Below, piece after piece: positions 42,707 to 53,331 of a DNA stretch of 64,000 bases. The notes beneath the pieces are model-generated. The model was given only the letters and a program-made list of their open reading frames with translations, had not been told where the DNA came from and did no database searches. The stretch's first letter is position 1. Every line of letters starts with the position of its first letter. This DNA comes from Acidocella sp. (GTDB lineage Bacteria; Pseudomonadota; Alphaproteobacteria; Acetobacterales; Acetobacteraceae): the NCBI GenBank assembly GCA_031291755.1, contig JARLIK010000028.1:1-64000 (forward strand), given 5' to 3'. A program made the translations under genes and the position numbers.

Positions 42707-43575
42707 GCGATCACCCTGTCAACAACTTCACAAAGCCGCTCCAGCCGCGGCACGGCGTCCTCTAGCAAGGCGCGCTTCACATCCGGCTTTCCGATCACGC
42801 CGGACCAGATACCGCGCCCGGCTAGGAAGCCTGAAGCCCCCTCGCGGCACGCCCATTCCACCGCCTGCGGAAACTGGTCCTGCTTGACGCCCGACGAGAG
42901 CACCACCCAAGCGCCATCTACATTTTTGGCAATCGCCGCGCAACCGCGCCGTACCTCGGCCTCCGGCCCCGCGCCAAATAGCGGAATCTCACATTTGTAT
43001 AGGTCCTGCCCCCGCCGTCCAAGTTCTTTGGCCGCCGCGATAATGGCCGTTTCGCGATCGAATGCCGAGCCATCGCGCGGCCGGCGTGCCACCGGTTCCA
43101 CCACGCTCGCTAACCCCGCCGCACGGCAAATGGCCACAAACTCATCCACCATCGCGATACGCAGCTCAGCCGGTTCATCCGGACGCCACAGTACCAGCAA
43201 CTTCAGCGCCACCGCCCCCTGCTCACGCACCCGCGCCGGGTCTACGGCCCTGTCGATCTCGACCGAGGCCACCAGCTCATCAGCACTAGAGTTCAACGTA
43301 TCTGCCGCCGCGATCAACGCGCAGGATGGCGCCGTAATACCTGCCGCCAAGGTTTGGTTCCACGCCAGTTCCCGGTCGATTAATACTGCCGACGCATAAG
43401 GCGACAACGCTTCGATAACCTGTAATTTAAATTCTGTTAACGCCTGGTCAGTCACCGGGCCGGTCTGGTGCTCAGCCATCATCACGCGAAGCCCTTCGCG
43501 TTGATCGATCGCAAGCATGGCATAGGCGCCTGAGGGACGCGCCATACGTGTCACCGCAATGGTTTGGCCGTGCAT
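42703..43575 (-). CDS. Class I aldolase, sulfofructosephosphate aldolase (YihT)/LacD-like
   Basis: The 290-residue TIM-barrel aldolase has AMLAIDQREGLR at the start, SPYASAVLIDRE, ALKLLVLWRPDE, RDGSAFDRE, Schiff-base lysine K194 in DLYKCEIPLFG, and SSGVKQDQFPQAVEWA and GASGFLAGRGIW. The order, spacing and length (YihT about 292) match sulfofructose-1-phosphate aldolase more closely than LacD, as far as memory allows. ATG 43575 has AAGGAG upstream. It opens the leftward operon divergent from the sugar ABC importer. It would release dihydroxyacetone phosphate and a C3 aldehyde. Confidence 0.82.
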   Translation of the reverse strand: MHGQTIAVTRMARPSGAYAMLAIDQREGLRVMMAEHQTGPVTDQALTEFKLQVIEALSPYASAVLIDRELAWNQTLAAGITAPSCALIAAADTLNSSADELVASVEIDRAVDPARVREQGAVALKLLVLWRPDEPAELRIAMVDEFVAICRAAGLASVVEPVARRPRDGSAFDRETAIIAAAKELGRRGQDLYKCEIPLFGAGPEAEVRRGCAAIAKNVDGAWVVLSSGVKQDQFPQAVEWACREGASGFLAGRGIWSGVIGKPDVKRALLEDAVPRLERLCEVVDRVIA

Positions 43576-43744
43576 AGGCTTTCCGCTCCTTTGATAAATA
43601 TTATTAGGCAATTGTGATGCCGCAGTTTAATTTGCGCCTGATTGACAGAGACCTAGTAAGGCGCTACTTCGGTAGATATACTATAAGATACACGACCGGT
43701 CAATAGATTGATCTACAAACGGTTAGTTCGGGAGAGACATAAAC
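43576..43744. promoter_or_regulatory. Divergent promoter region of the sugar catabolic locus
   Basis: This 169-bp gap separates the leftward aldolase operon from the rightward ABC operon. TTGACA at 43642-43647 is a perfect -35 hexamer; possible -10 words are TACTTC (43665) and TATACT (43677). The AT-rich stretch GATATACTATAAGAT is nearly symmetrical and may bind a regulator, but no regulator gene lies nearby. Confidence 0.4.
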
Positions 43745-45043
43745 ATGACTGCTCAATCAGTGCGGCGCGTTTTAGTGTTGGCGGTTTCGGCATTATTGCC
43801 GGTCACCGCTCATGCGGCCAGTTTCGACTGGCAAAAATATAAGGGCCAGACCATCGAGGTACTGGTTGATAATAATCCAATTGGCCAGATTATCGCCAAA
43901 AATGCTGATGCTTTTGAAAAGCTTACAGGCATAACCTTGAAAGTTGATATCTTTACCGAACAGCAGATGCGCCAGCGCCTCGTCACGGTGCTGGATGCCA
44001 ACAGCGATCAGATCGACGTGTACATGACCCTGCCATCGCGCGAGGGTGAACAATTCTCAAAAGCCGGCTGGTACACCGACCTGACACCGATGACCAGCGA
44101 TGCTGGCCCGTCCTACAACTTCAAGGGTCTCAGCCCGGCTCTGCTCAAAGCCGCCACCATTGATGGCAAGCTCACCAGCATCCCCATGAACATCGAAGGG
44201 CCGGTATTATACTACCGGCAGGATATTTTAAAGAAATGCGATGTGGCGGTGCCCGCCACGATGGCGGATTTGGAAGTGGCCGCGCAGAAGATCAAAGCCT
44301 GCGACCCCAGTATCACGCCGTTTGTATCACGCGGCCTGCGTGACGCCTTGCCGTACACGTATAGTGTATTTTTCCATAACATGGGCGGCCAATATATCGT
44401 CAACGGTAAGTCCGGGCTCTGCTCTCCGCAAGGCCTTAAGGCACTCAAACTTTACGGCGAATTGCTGAAGAATTACGGCCCGCTTGGCGTCGTGAATTAC
44501 AGCTTCTACCAAATTTCCTCGCTGTACCGCGACGGACGCGCCGCCATGGCCTTTGAATCATCCAATGAACTCTCTGACATGATGCAGGGCGGCACCCGGC
44601 TCGGCGATACCGGCATCGCACTGCTGCCACCAGGACCCGGCGGCTCCCACCCGACGACCATCGGCTGGGGCTTGGCCATGTCTCCCTATAGCACTCACAA
44701 AGGTGCTGCCTGGTATTTGATCCAATGGGCCACCAGCCCGGAGATTCAGGCGCAGAATGAAGTGGCCGGCATTGCAGCACCGCGCGCGGCCATTGCGAAA
44801 GACCCTGCCGTGCAGGCCTGGCTGGCGGCAGAACCCGTACGCACCCAATGGCAGCACGCCATCAGCGCGCTCGCCACGTCAGGTAATTCTGATGTTGGCT
44901 ACCCGATCGTCGATAATCCGGAATCACGCCAGTATATTGGCGACGCCGTTGATAACGTCATCCTTGGTTCGCAAACGCCGGCTGACGCCTGCAGCGCCGC
45001 CGATGGCTCGCTGAATACATTGATCGCGAAAGATGGCGGCTGA
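43745..45043 (+). CDS. Sugar ABC transporter substrate-binding protein (family 1)
   Basis: The 432-residue periplasmic binding protein has a signal peptide ([18 protein letters not shown]). The mature form begins with [23 protein letters not shown], the typical N-domain of UgpB/MalE-type receptors, and has a C-domain with [17 protein letters not shown]. Its last 11 bases overlap the SDR gene. With two permeases and an ATPase it forms a complete importer serving the catabolic enzymes on both sides; the cargo would be the sugar or its glycoside. Confidence 0.88.
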   Translation: MTAQSVRRVLVLAVSALLPVTAHAASFDWQKYKGQTIEVLVDNNPIGQIIAKNADAFEKLTGITLKVDIFTEQQMRQRLVTVLDANSDQIDVYMTLPSREGEQFSKAGWYTDLTPMTSDAGPSYNFKGLSPALLKAATIDGKLTSIPMNIEGPVLYYRQDILKKCDVAVPATMADLEVAAQKIKACDPSITPFVSRGLRDALPYTYSVFFHNMGGQYIVNGKSGLCSPQGLKALKLYGELLKNYGPLGVVNYSFYQISSLYRDGRAAMAFESSNELSDMMQGGTRLGDTGIALLPPGPGGSHPTTIGWGLAMSPYSTHKGAAWYLIQWATSPEIQAQNEVAGIAAPRAAIAKDPAVQAWLAAEPVRTQWQHAISALATSGNSDVGYPIVDNPESRQYIGDAVDNVILGSQTPADACSAADGSLNTLIAKDGG

Positions 45044-45785
45044 CATTGTGACGAATGGGCGATTTCAGCTCAACGAGGATTTTCACGTCGCGGTCATCGG
45101 CGGCTGCGGTGACATCGGTGCGGAAATTAGTAAGCTTTTTCTGGAACTCGGTGCCCATGTTACGGCAACCGGCGTTGATGCTGCCTCCGTCAACGCCACC
45201 TTACTGGAACCGCATGACCGCCTGCAAATGGCCGTGCTCGACGTCACAAATGATCAGCAGGTCAATGCGTTCGCTGCGGGTTTCGCACAGATCGACGCGG
45301 TCATAAATTGTGCAGGCATCCTGCGCCGTGATGAGGAGTTCCAGATCGAAGTTTTCAAAAAAGTGCTGGACATAAATCTCACCGGCACATTTCGCGTCTG
45401 CAATGCCTTCCGGGCCGGGCTGGCGCGGCGCGCAGGCGCGATCGTCAACATTGCCTCGATGAATGCCTTTGCCGCCCTGCCCCGGATGCCGGCGTATTGC
45501 GCCAGCAAAGGTGGCGTGGTGATGCTGACCAAATCGCTAGCGCTGGCCTGGGCGGCAGAGGGCATCCGCATCAATGCCGTCGCACCCGGCTATATTGAAA
45601 CCTCGCTGAATGCGGCAGGGCGCAGCGATGCGACGCATTACCAGCGCATCGCGGACCGCACCGCCTTCGGCCGTTGGGGGCAACCTGACGAGGTCGCCGG
45701 CGCGGTAGCGTTTCTCTGTATGCCAGCCGCATCCTACATTACCGGTACGGTGCTCGCCGCCGACGGCGGATTCCTGGCAGGCTAA
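45033..45785 (+). CDS. SDR sugar dehydrogenase (candidate sulfoquinovose dehydrogenase)
   Basis: The 250-residue classical SDR has GGCGDIG (23-29), NCAG (92-95) and complete catalytic residues S142, Y155 and K159 (YCASK). It lies inside the ABC operon, overlapping the binding-protein gene by 11 bp and followed 2 bp later by the permease. With the downstream IlvD/Edd dehydratase and HpcH aldolase it forms the oxidative start of an Entner-Doudoroff-like route: sugar to lactone/acid. No lactonase gene is visible. The substrate is inferred from context only. Confidence 0.83.
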   Translation: MAADIVTNGRFQLNEDFHVAVIGGCGDIGAEISKLFLELGAHVTATGVDAASVNATLLEPHDRLQMAVLDVTNDQQVNAFAAGFAQIDAVINCAGILRRDEEFQIEVFKKVLDINLTGTFRVCNAFRAGLARRAGAIVNIASMNAFAALPRMPAYCASKGGVVMLTKSLALAWAAEGIRINAVAPGYIETSLNAAGRSDATHYQRIADRTAFGRWGQPDEVAGAVAFLCMPAASYITGTVLAADGGFLAG

Positions 45786-45787
45786 CG

Positions 45788-46663
45788 ATGCAACTCTCCG
45801 CATCCTCGCGCCACCGCGGCGCACTCGCTCTGCTCTCTATGCCAGCGGTTTTGTTTACCGCCATGATGGTAGTGTTCCCGATCCTATACACGATCTGGCT
45901 CAGCTTCCGGACGGCACCTTTAGGCCACGCCACGCAATTTGTCGGCCTCGCCAATTATTCGCAATTGGCACACGCGCCGCAGTTCTGGAACAGCATCAAG
46001 GTCAGCCTGACACTGTATGTTATCTCGCTCGCCTTGCAGCTCACCGGAGGCACGTATCTGGCGGTGCTGCTATTCCAGGCCAAGCGCATGCCGGCCATTC
46101 TGCGTTCAGTGCTGATCTCGCCGTTCATGGTGCCGCCCGTGGTTGTCGGCATGATGTTTCTGGTCATTCTTGATCCTTCGCTCGGTGCTGCCAACTGGGT
46201 CCTCAGCCTGTTCGGCATCGGCCCTTCAGCCTGGCTCGCCTCGCCGGAATGGGTCATTCCCACTGTTGCCCTCATCGACACTTGGCAGTGGATGCCGTTC
46301 GTCGCGCTGATCGTTCTGGGTGGGTTGCAATCACTGCCGCCCAGCGTCTATGAGGCCGCAAAGATTGATGGTGCGCCTTCAAGATTGGTGTTCTGGCGGA
46401 TCACGCTGCCACTGCTGCTGCCAACGCTTGCCACTGCGGCCATTTTACGAACCGTCGACCTGCTGCGGTTTTTCGATATCATTTATGTAACCACGCAAGG
46501 CGGTCCATTGAACGCCTCAGACACATTGAACATCTATGGCTTCCATATTGGCTTCGAATTATTTCAGTTCGGCTATGCCAGCGCATTGGCGATGACATTG
46601 ACCGCGATGGTATTCGGCGTGGTGCTGGCGCTGAACCGCCTTCGCAAAGCTGTGGATTGGTGA
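45788..46663 (+). CDS. Sugar ABC transporter permease 1
   Basis: The 291-residue protein has six transmembrane helices and the MalF/UgpA-type EAA loop EAAKIDGAPSRLVFWRITLP. It begins RGALALLSMPAVLFTAMMVVFPILYTIW, the standard first helix. It starts 2 bp after the SDR gene and lies 7 bp before permease 2. It forms the channel with that protein. Confidence 0.9.
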   Translation: MQLSASSRHRGALALLSMPAVLFTAMMVVFPILYTIWLSFRTAPLGHATQFVGLANYSQLAHAPQFWNSIKVSLTLYVISLALQLTGGTYLAVLLFQAKRMPAILRSVLISPFMVPPVVVGMMFLVILDPSLGAANWVLSLFGIGPSAWLASPEWVIPTVALIDTWQWMPFVALIVLGGLQSLPPSVYEAAKIDGAPSRLVFWRITLPLLLPTLATAAILRTVDLLRFFDIIYVTTQGGPLNASDTLNIYGFHIGFELFQFGYASALAMTLTAMVFGVVLALNRLRKAVDW

Positions 46664-46670
46664 GGGCCCT

Positions 46671-47510
46671 ATGAGCGATCGCACATTATCCCAGCCAAGG
46701 CGCGAGCAATTGATGCGTGTGCTCGTCATCGCGCAGCTCGTCATCTTGGCGATCGGGATTCTATTTCCCATCGCCTGGATGGTGACATCCTCGTTCAAAT
46801 CATCCGCTGATGTCACCGCCTATCCGCCAACATTGCTGTTCAGGCCAACGTTGGACAATTACACGCGGCTTTTGCAAACAACACCGTTCTTTTCCTACGC
46901 CCGCAACAGCCTGATCGAGAGCGGCAGTTCAACCCTGATCGGCTTGCTGCTAGGCGTGCCGGCGGCCTATGCCGCATCCATCACCCGCGCGAGCTGGCCC
47001 GCGCTGGTTACACTCTCCGCCCGCATGGCGCCGGGCACATTGTTCCTGATCCCATGGTACATTGTGTTTCGCGATCTCGGCATGGTCGGCACCTATGGCG
47101 CCTTGATTTTGACGCAGGCGGCGATCACCCTGCCGATCGTCATTTGGGTTTTGCTGCCGGCGTTTGATGCTATTCCGCGCAGCATCCTGGAAGCGGCCGG
47201 CGTCGATGGCTGCGGCATATTGCGCAGCCTGTGGCGCGTCGCTCTGCCGCTGGTCAGTTCGGGACTCGTCATCGCCACCATTCTCGCATTCGTATTCTCC
47301 TGGAATTACTTCCTGTTCGCACTGGTGTTGTCAGACGAAAACACCAAACCGCTGGTGGTGGCCGCATTCAACTACATCGGCGAAGGCTCAACCGACTGGG
47401 GCGGGCTAATGGCCGCCGCCACTTTAATCGCGCTGCCGCCGCTGGTGCTGGCCATCGCGGTACAGCGCTGGCTGGTGGCCGGACTCACACTTGGCGCAGT
47501 GAAAGGATAA
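46671..47510 (+). CDS. Sugar ABC transporter permease 2
   Basis: The 279-residue MalG/UgpE-type permease has a FPIAWMVTSSFKSSADV start region and the EAA loop EAAGVDGCGILRSLWRVALPL. Six helices are predicted. It lies 7 bp after permease 1 and 4 bp before the ATPase. Confidence 0.9.
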   Translation: MSDRTLSQPRREQLMRVLVIAQLVILAIGILFPIAWMVTSSFKSSADVTAYPPTLLFRPTLDNYTRLLQTTPFFSYARNSLIESGSSTLIGLLLGVPAAYAASITRASWPALVTLSARMAPGTLFLIPWYIVFRDLGMVGTYGALILTQAAITLPIVIWVLLPAFDAIPRSILEAAGVDGCGILRSLWRVALPLVSSGLVIATILAFVFSWNYFLFALVLSDENTKPLVVAAFNYIGEGSTDWGGLMAAATLIALPPLVLAIAVQRWLVAGLTLGAVKG

Positions 47511-47514
47511 CGGT

Positions 47515-48564
<1,050 letters not shown>

Positions 48565-48577
48565 ACGGGACGTCGCC

Positions 48578-50308
48578 ATGAAGCGCCCGCTGGAGGAGTT
48601 ACGCAGCCAGCGCTGGTACGCCGGTATTGACATACGCGGTTTCGCGCACCGTCAGCGCAGCCAGCAAATGGGGCTGCGGCGCGAAGAGTTCATGGGCAAG
48701 CCGGTGATCGGCATCATCAATACCTGGAGCGATCTCAGCCCTTGCCATATCCATCTGCGCGAGCGTGCCGAGGCGGTGAAGCGTGGTGTCTGGCAAGCCG
48801 GCGGCTACCCTGTCGAACTGCCGGCACTCTCATTGGGCGAGGTGCTGGTGAAGCCATCCACCATGCTCTACCGCAACCTGCTGGCCATGGAAGTGGAGGA
48901 ACTGCTGCGCTCGCTGCCGGTGGATGGCGCGGTGCTGCTGGGCGGCTGTGATAAAACCACGCCCGGCTTGCTGATGGGCGCGATCAGCATGGATATTCCA
49001 GCGATTTTTTGTCCTGCAGGACCGATGTCAAACGGCAAATTTCACGGCACGCTGGTCGGCGCTGGCACCCATACCAAAAAATACTGGGAGGAAAAACGCG
49101 CCGGCAATATTTCGGAGTCTGACTGGGTCGAACTTGAAAGCCGCATGACGCGTTCGATCGGCACCTGCAACACAATGGGCACCGCCTCGACCATGACCTC
49201 CATTGTTGACGCCATGGGCCTCACGCTGCCCGGCGCGTCCTCAATTCCGGCGGCTGATTCCGGCCATCCCCGCATGGCTTCGGCTTGCGGTGAGCGGATT
49301 GTCGGCATGGTGTGGGAAGATATGAAACTTTCCACCCTGCTCAAAGCTCAGGTTTTTCAAAATGGCGTCACCGCCTGCATGGCCCTCGGCGGCTCGACCA
49401 ACGCGGCGATCCACCTGATTGCCTTGGCGCGCCGCGCGGGGGTTAATTTGACCTTGGATGATCTTGCAGCCGTGGCCGCCAGAATTCCGGTCTGCGCCAA
49501 CCTCTATCCATCCGGCACGCATCTGATGGAGGATTTCTTTTTCGCCGGCGGCCTGCCTGCGCTCCTGCGCAAATTGGGAAGCGCGATGAATGGTGATTGC
49601 ATGACCGTCAACGGCCGCACGCTTGGCGAAAATATCGCCGATGCCGCCTGCTATGATGACGACATCATCCGCGACCCCGCGCACGCCGTGGTGCCGCTCA
49701 CCAAGGGCGTCACGCTCGCGGTGGTGCGCGGCAATATCTGCCCGGATGGCGCGGTGATAAAAACCAGCGCCGCCAGCCCGCATCTGCTGCGCCATACCGG
49801 CAAGGCCGTGGTGTTCGACAACCCCGCCGACATGGCCGCACGAATTGACGACCCTGCGTGCGGTATCGATGAAACTTCCGTGCTGGTGCTGCGCAATGCG
49901 GGGCCGGTTGGCGCTCCGGGCATGCCCGAATGGGGCAATCTACCGATCCCGAAACCGCTTCTGGAGCGTGGCGTGCGCGACATTCTGCGCATCAGCGACG
50001 GCCGTATGAGCGGCACACATTACGGCACCTGCATTTTGCATGTCGCGCCAGAATCCGCCATCGGCGGCCCGCTTGCCCTGCTGCAAACCGGCGACACCAT
50101 CGTGCTTGATGTCGCTGCGGGCAGCCTCAACATGCTGGTGGACGATGCTGAATTGGCCCGCCGCCGCGCCGCCTGGAAGCCCGCCACGGAAACCTATGAG
50201 CGCTCCTATGGCTGGCTCTACAAACGCCATGTCACCCAAGCGCCCGATGGCTGCGATTTTGACTTCCTCGAGGGCCGCGGCGGCGTCCCCGAACCACCGA
50301 TTTTTTGA
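48578..50308 (+). CDS. IlvD/Edd-family dehydratase (sugar acid dehydratase)
   Basis: The 576-residue iron-sulfur dehydratase has GIINTWSDLSPCH (C56), GGCDKTTPG (C124), GTCNTMGTASTM and SDGRMSG near the end, all IlvD/Edd family motifs with the cysteines that hold the cluster. ATG 48578 lies 13 bp after the ATPase stop; the longer frame into that gene is a shadow. It converts an aldonic acid to its 2-keto-3-deoxy form. In this operon it fits the sulfogluconate dehydratase step of the sulfo-Entner-Doudoroff route, though arabonate/xylonate-type acids are equally possible. Confidence 0.88.
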   Translation: MKRPLEELRSQRWYAGIDIRGFAHRQRSQQMGLRREEFMGKPVIGIINTWSDLSPCHIHLRERAEAVKRGVWQAGGYPVELPALSLGEVLVKPSTMLYRNLLAMEVEELLRSLPVDGAVLLGGCDKTTPGLLMGAISMDIPAIFCPAGPMSNGKFHGTLVGAGTHTKKYWEEKRAGNISESDWVELESRMTRSIGTCNTMGTASTMTSIVDAMGLTLPGASSIPAADSGHPRMASACGERIVGMVWEDMKLSTLLKAQVFQNGVTACMALGGSTNAAIHLIALARRAGVNLTLDDLAAVAARIPVCANLYPSGTHLMEDFFFAGGLPALLRKLGSAMNGDCMTVNGRTLGENIADAACYDDDIIRDPAHAVVPLTKGVTLAVVRGNICPDGAVIKTSAASPHLLRHTGKAVVFDNPADMAARIDDPACGIDETSVLVLRNAGPVGAPGMPEWGNLPIPKPLLERGVRDILRISDGRMSGTHYGTCILHVAPESAIGGPLALLQTGDTIVLDVAAGSLNMLVDDAELARRRAAWKPATETYERSYGWLYKRHVTQAPDGCDFDFLEGRGGVPEPPIF

Positions 50309-50319
50309 AAGGTTCCGTC

Positions 50320-51075
50320 ATGGCAAATCAATTCCGCACCAAACTCGGTGAAAAAATCCCTCTCGGCACATGGCTGATGAGCGGCGCGCCCGCCACCGCC
50401 GAAGCGCTTGGCCATGCGGGATTTGATTTTCTAGTCGTCGATATGGAACACGTGCCGGTCGATGCACCGCAAGCCATCGAGCATCTGCGCGCCATCGGCA
50501 ACACCCCCGCCGTGCCGGTGGTGCGTATTCCGTGGAATGACCCTATCTGGATTAAGCGCGTCATGGATGCAGGGGCTGAAACCTTGATGGTGCCGTTTGT
50601 GCAAAATGCCGTCCAGGCCGAGGCCGCAGCGCAATCCATGCGTTACCCACCCGTGGGCCGGCGCGGCGTGGCAGCCATGCACCGCGCCAGTCATTACGGC
50701 GCGGACCGCACCTATCTGAAAACCGCCAATGACTGCGCCTTCCTGATCGTGCAACTAGAAACCCCCGAAGCCATCGCCAATCTGCCTGCCATCGCCAAGG
50801 TCCCCGGCGTTGATGCGTTATTCATCGGTCCTGGCGATCTTTCGGCCGCTATGGGTCATATCGGCGAGGTTGGCCATGCCGATGTGCAAAAAGCCCTGGC
50901 TGCCGCCGTCGCGCCAGCCCGCGCCGCCGGACTGCCCATCGGGATTCTGGCGCCGAATTTGGACTTCGCAAAACAATTCATCGGCTATGGCTATAATTTC
51001 GTCGCCGTCGCTTCTGATCTCGCCATGTTGACCGGCCGTGCGGCGGAAATTCTCTCGGCTCTTACAGCGAAGTAA
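50320..51075 (+). CDS. HpcH/HpaI-family 2-keto-3-deoxy acid aldolase
   Basis: The 251-residue class II aldolase has PLGTWLMSG, FDFLVVDMEHVPVD (D41, E43 and catalytic H44), the metal-binding Glu in IVQLETPEA and Asp in FIGPGDLS. It cleaves 2-keto-3-deoxy acids to pyruvate and an aldehyde. It sits 11 bp after the dehydratase whose product it should take. The same family supplies the KDSG aldolase in the Pseudomonas putida SQ1 sulfo-ED pathway. It ends the rightward operon and converges on an enolase-superfamily gene. Confidence 0.88.
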   Translation: MANQFRTKLGEKIPLGTWLMSGAPATAEALGHAGFDFLVVDMEHVPVDAPQAIEHLRAIGNTPAVPVVRIPWNDPIWIKRVMDAGAETLMVPFVQNAVQAEAAAQSMRYPPVGRRGVAAMHRASHYGADRTYLKTANDCAFLIVQLETPEAIANLPAIAKVPGVDALFIGPGDLSAAMGHIGEVGHADVQKALAAAVAPARAAGLPIGILAPNLDFAKQFIGYGYNFVAVASDLAMLTGRAAEILSALTAK

Positions 51076-51086
51076 TCAGCCACCGC

Positions 51087-52220
51087 CTATAGCCGGATAT
51101 TTTTAATCCGATACGCCTCGATCGCCGCCAGGTCCGGTTCGATCCCCAGCCCCGGCGAGTCCGAAAGGCATACCTTGCCCTGCGTCACATTCATTTGCGG
51201 CCCGGCGATGCGTTCGCGCAGCGGATTTTCATTCGCGTCAATCTCCAACATCCCATGACCACCTGCCGCCGCCAGCAAATGCGCCGAGGCCACCAGACCA
51301 ATTCCACCACCCAGATAATGCGGACAGAATTGTTTCCCCGCGGCCCGAATGGCACGGGCAACCGGCAAGCATCCCGAGAAGCCACCCCATTTGGCGGCAT
51401 CGGGCTGGACGACTGCGAGAGCACCTTCGCGCAAGGCCATCTCAAAGGCTTCGGCGCCCTCGAGATTTTCGCCGGCGGCCAACGGCGGTGCCCCCGCCTC
51501 AACGAGTTGCCGCCATTCACGCCAGGGCCGATCACACCGCAGCGGCTCTTCAAGCCAGGCCAAGTCGAATGCCTTTAACGAAGGCACCATCGCGAGTGCT
51601 TCTTCAATTGTCCATGCTTGATTTGCGTCGGCTGCCAAACGCCCGTTGCCAACAGCGGCGTGGACTGCCTGCAAGTTTCTAATATCGCGTGCCTTACCAA
51701 AGCCAATTTTTATTTTGAACGCGCGGTATCCTTCGGCAAATTTCACACTCACGGTCCGCTCCGGCTCATGTGGATTGATACCGCTCGCATACACGGCGAC
51801 GTTCGGCGAGTGTCCGCCAAGATGCCGCCAAAGTGGCGCTCCGGCGCGTTTGGCCATAATATCCCAAGCCGCCAGATCAACCGCCGCGATGGCCTGCGCC
51901 AGCGGGCCGCGCTCACCTGACTGAAGTGCTACCACCGCCGTCGCCTGGGTGAGATGCTTGAATAAGGCAGCCGCATCATCAAGCGCGTATCCAATAACCC
52001 ATTCGCCCAAAACTTCCGTCACGAGACGGGCCCGATGCTCAGCGCCCACCGACGGAAAATTGCACCACACCTCACCCCAGCCATGAAAGCCGTCCGCATC
52101 CTCAAGCCGCACGAACACGGCGGGCCGGTCATGCATAATACCAAATGAGGTTTGTACAGGGGTGGCTAGCGGGTAACGAAATACGAAAGCCTCAAGCCGG
52201 CGCAAAACTGCGCCACTCAT
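51087..52220 (-). CDS. Mandelate racemase/muconate lactonising enzyme-family dehydratase or racemase
   Basis: The 377-residue enolase-superfamily protein has the KxK base in AFKIKIG (K169, K171), metal ligands D198 (DANQAW), E224 (LEEPL) and E251 (AGENLEG), and the histidine in FCPHYLGGG. Acid-sugar dehydration or epimerisation is likely. It faces the HpcH aldolase gene, 11 bp apart. It probably acts on the same acid pool, giving an alternative to the IlvD/Edd step. Confidence 0.87.
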   Translation of the reverse strand: MSGAVLRRLEAFVFRYPLATPVQTSFGIMHDRPAVFVRLEDADGFHGWGEVWCNFPSVGAEHRARLVTEVLGEWVIGYALDDAAALFKHLTQATAVVALQSGERGPLAQAIAAVDLAAWDIMAKRAGAPLWRHLGGHSPNVAVYASGINPHEPERTVSVKFAEGYRAFKIKIGFGKARDIRNLQAVHAAVGNGRLAADANQAWTIEEALAMVPSLKAFDLAWLEEPLRCDRPWREWRQLVEAGAPPLAAGENLEGAEAFEMALREGALAVVQPDAAKWGGFSGCLPVARAIRAAGKQFCPHYLGGGIGLVASAHLLAAAGGHGMLEIDANENPLRERIAGPQMNVTQGKVCLSDSPGLGIEPDLAAIEAYRIKNIRL

Positions 52221-52578
52221 GGCTTGCTGTTCATTTCAAGGCGCAGAAAATCACCTTGGTAGATAACCTTAAACGAAAATATCATGGCGCCATCGGCTGT
52301 ATTAAAAATACGCATGCTTTCGACCAAATTAAGTAACTCTGACTTAGTATCATGATAAACTTCAGCAAGGCTGGCTAGCATCGTTTCAACCCGCCGCCAC
52401 CGGCCTGGCGCAAAATCGCTAGGATCAGCGGTTCACTATACCTCGACATTTTTATGCAAATCTCCTCGTGCAGTTTGCCGTGAAAATTCTACTTATCAAT
52501 CCCCTTAATCGCGGGGGGGGGAGGGGATTACTCGGCACAACTTCCGAACAGTCATCGTGAGCATCGAAACTTGATGGC
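52221..52578. other. Gene-free stretch with G-tract at the right edge of the island-like block
   Basis: No ORF of substance. It holds the promoter of the leftward enolase-superfamily gene, the right copy of the 38-bp repeat (52479-52516) and a run of nine G's with a following GAGGGG (about 52512-52526). No terminator for the SDR gene at 52579 is obvious. Confidence 0.5.
52479..52516 (+). repeat. Right copy of the diverged 38-bp direct repeat
   Basis: It matches 31556-31593 in the same orientation at about 31 of 38 positions, including TTATCAAT and GCGGGG. The pair brackets the E1-lipoyl/transglutaminase cluster and the sugar catabolic locus, as expected of old attachment or insertion sites. 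Confidence 0.5.
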
Positions 52579-53331
52579 CTACGTTAAAAAAGCGCCACCG
52601 TTGGCGTGGATGGTTTGACCCGTGATGTAACGCGCGTCAGGTCCGGCCAGAAAACAAACCAGGGCCGCGACTTCCTCGGCAGTGCCGCGCCGGCCTAACA
52701 GCGTACCAGCGCGTGCATGGTGCTCTGGGTTGCCGCCGGCGGCTGCGCCGCGCACCGTGTCGATCAGGCCGGGTACCACGCAATTGGCGGTAATGGAGTC
52801 AGCAGCGAGGTCATAGGCCAGAGCGTGTGTTAAGCCGACCAGCCCGGCCTTCGCGGCCAGTACATGCGCCCGGCGGGCCGAGCCGGAATGAGCAGACATG
52901 CCGCCGATGTTAATGATGCTGCCGGCCGTTGATTGCCGCAAAAACGGCGCTGCGGCATGGGCGCAAATATAGGCGCCATCCAGGATCACGGATGTCACCT
53001 CCCGCCATTGCGCGTAATCAAGCGCATCGAACTCTGCCTCGCGGCGGATGGCGGCGTTATTTACCAGAATATCAATGCCGCCGAAATGCGCGGCTGCTTG
53101 CGCCATGAGTTTCTGGCCGGCAGCGGGGTCCGTGATGTCGGCAAGGCAGACCATCGCCTCGCCGCCTGCTTGTCTTACCAGTTGCGCGGTTATAGCCGCC
53201 GCTTCCGCCGAGTTGACGGCATTGATGACAACGCTTGCGCCCTGGCGGCCCATGGTCACCGCGATAGCACGGCCGATATTGCGGGCCGCTCCGGTAACAA
53301 CGGCGACGCGTCCCTGCAGCGGGTGGTTCAT
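52579..53331 (-). CDS. Short-chain dehydrogenase/reductase with altered YxxxK
   Basis: The 250-residue SDR has TGAARNIG (13-20) and NNAA (91-94). The active-site segment reads GGMSAHSGSARRAHVLAAK, so four residues before K161 there is valine (V157), next to H156, instead of tyrosine. The C-terminal ITGQTIHANGG is normal. Its ATG overlaps the MFS gene stop (TAATG). It belongs to the GntR-controlled organic-acid locus. Activity may be altered or use the histidine; this is speculative. Confidence 0.82.
   Translation of the reverse strand: MNHPLQGRVAVVTGAARNIGRAIAVTMGRQGASVVINAVNSAEAAAITAQLVRQAGGEAMVCLADITDPAAGQKLMAQAAAHFGGIDILVNNAAIRREAEFDALDYAQWREVTSVILDGAYICAHAAAPFLRQSTAGSIINIGGMSAHSGSARRAHVLAAKAGLVGLTHALAYDLAADSITANCVVPGLIDTVRGAAAGGNPEHHARAGTLLGRRGTAEEVAALVCFLAGPDARYITGQTIHANGGAFLT

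Noticed and set aside
43642-43690. Operator for a dedicated regulator of the sugar locus
   Set aside because: The sequence is AT-rich and partly symmetrical, but no regulator gene lies in the locus and no clear palindrome can be defined.
52507-52530. Run of G residues as a possible quadruplex or phase-variation tract
   Set aside because: There is one uninterrupted tract plus one short one, not inside a gene or spaced in a promoter; no support beyond composition.
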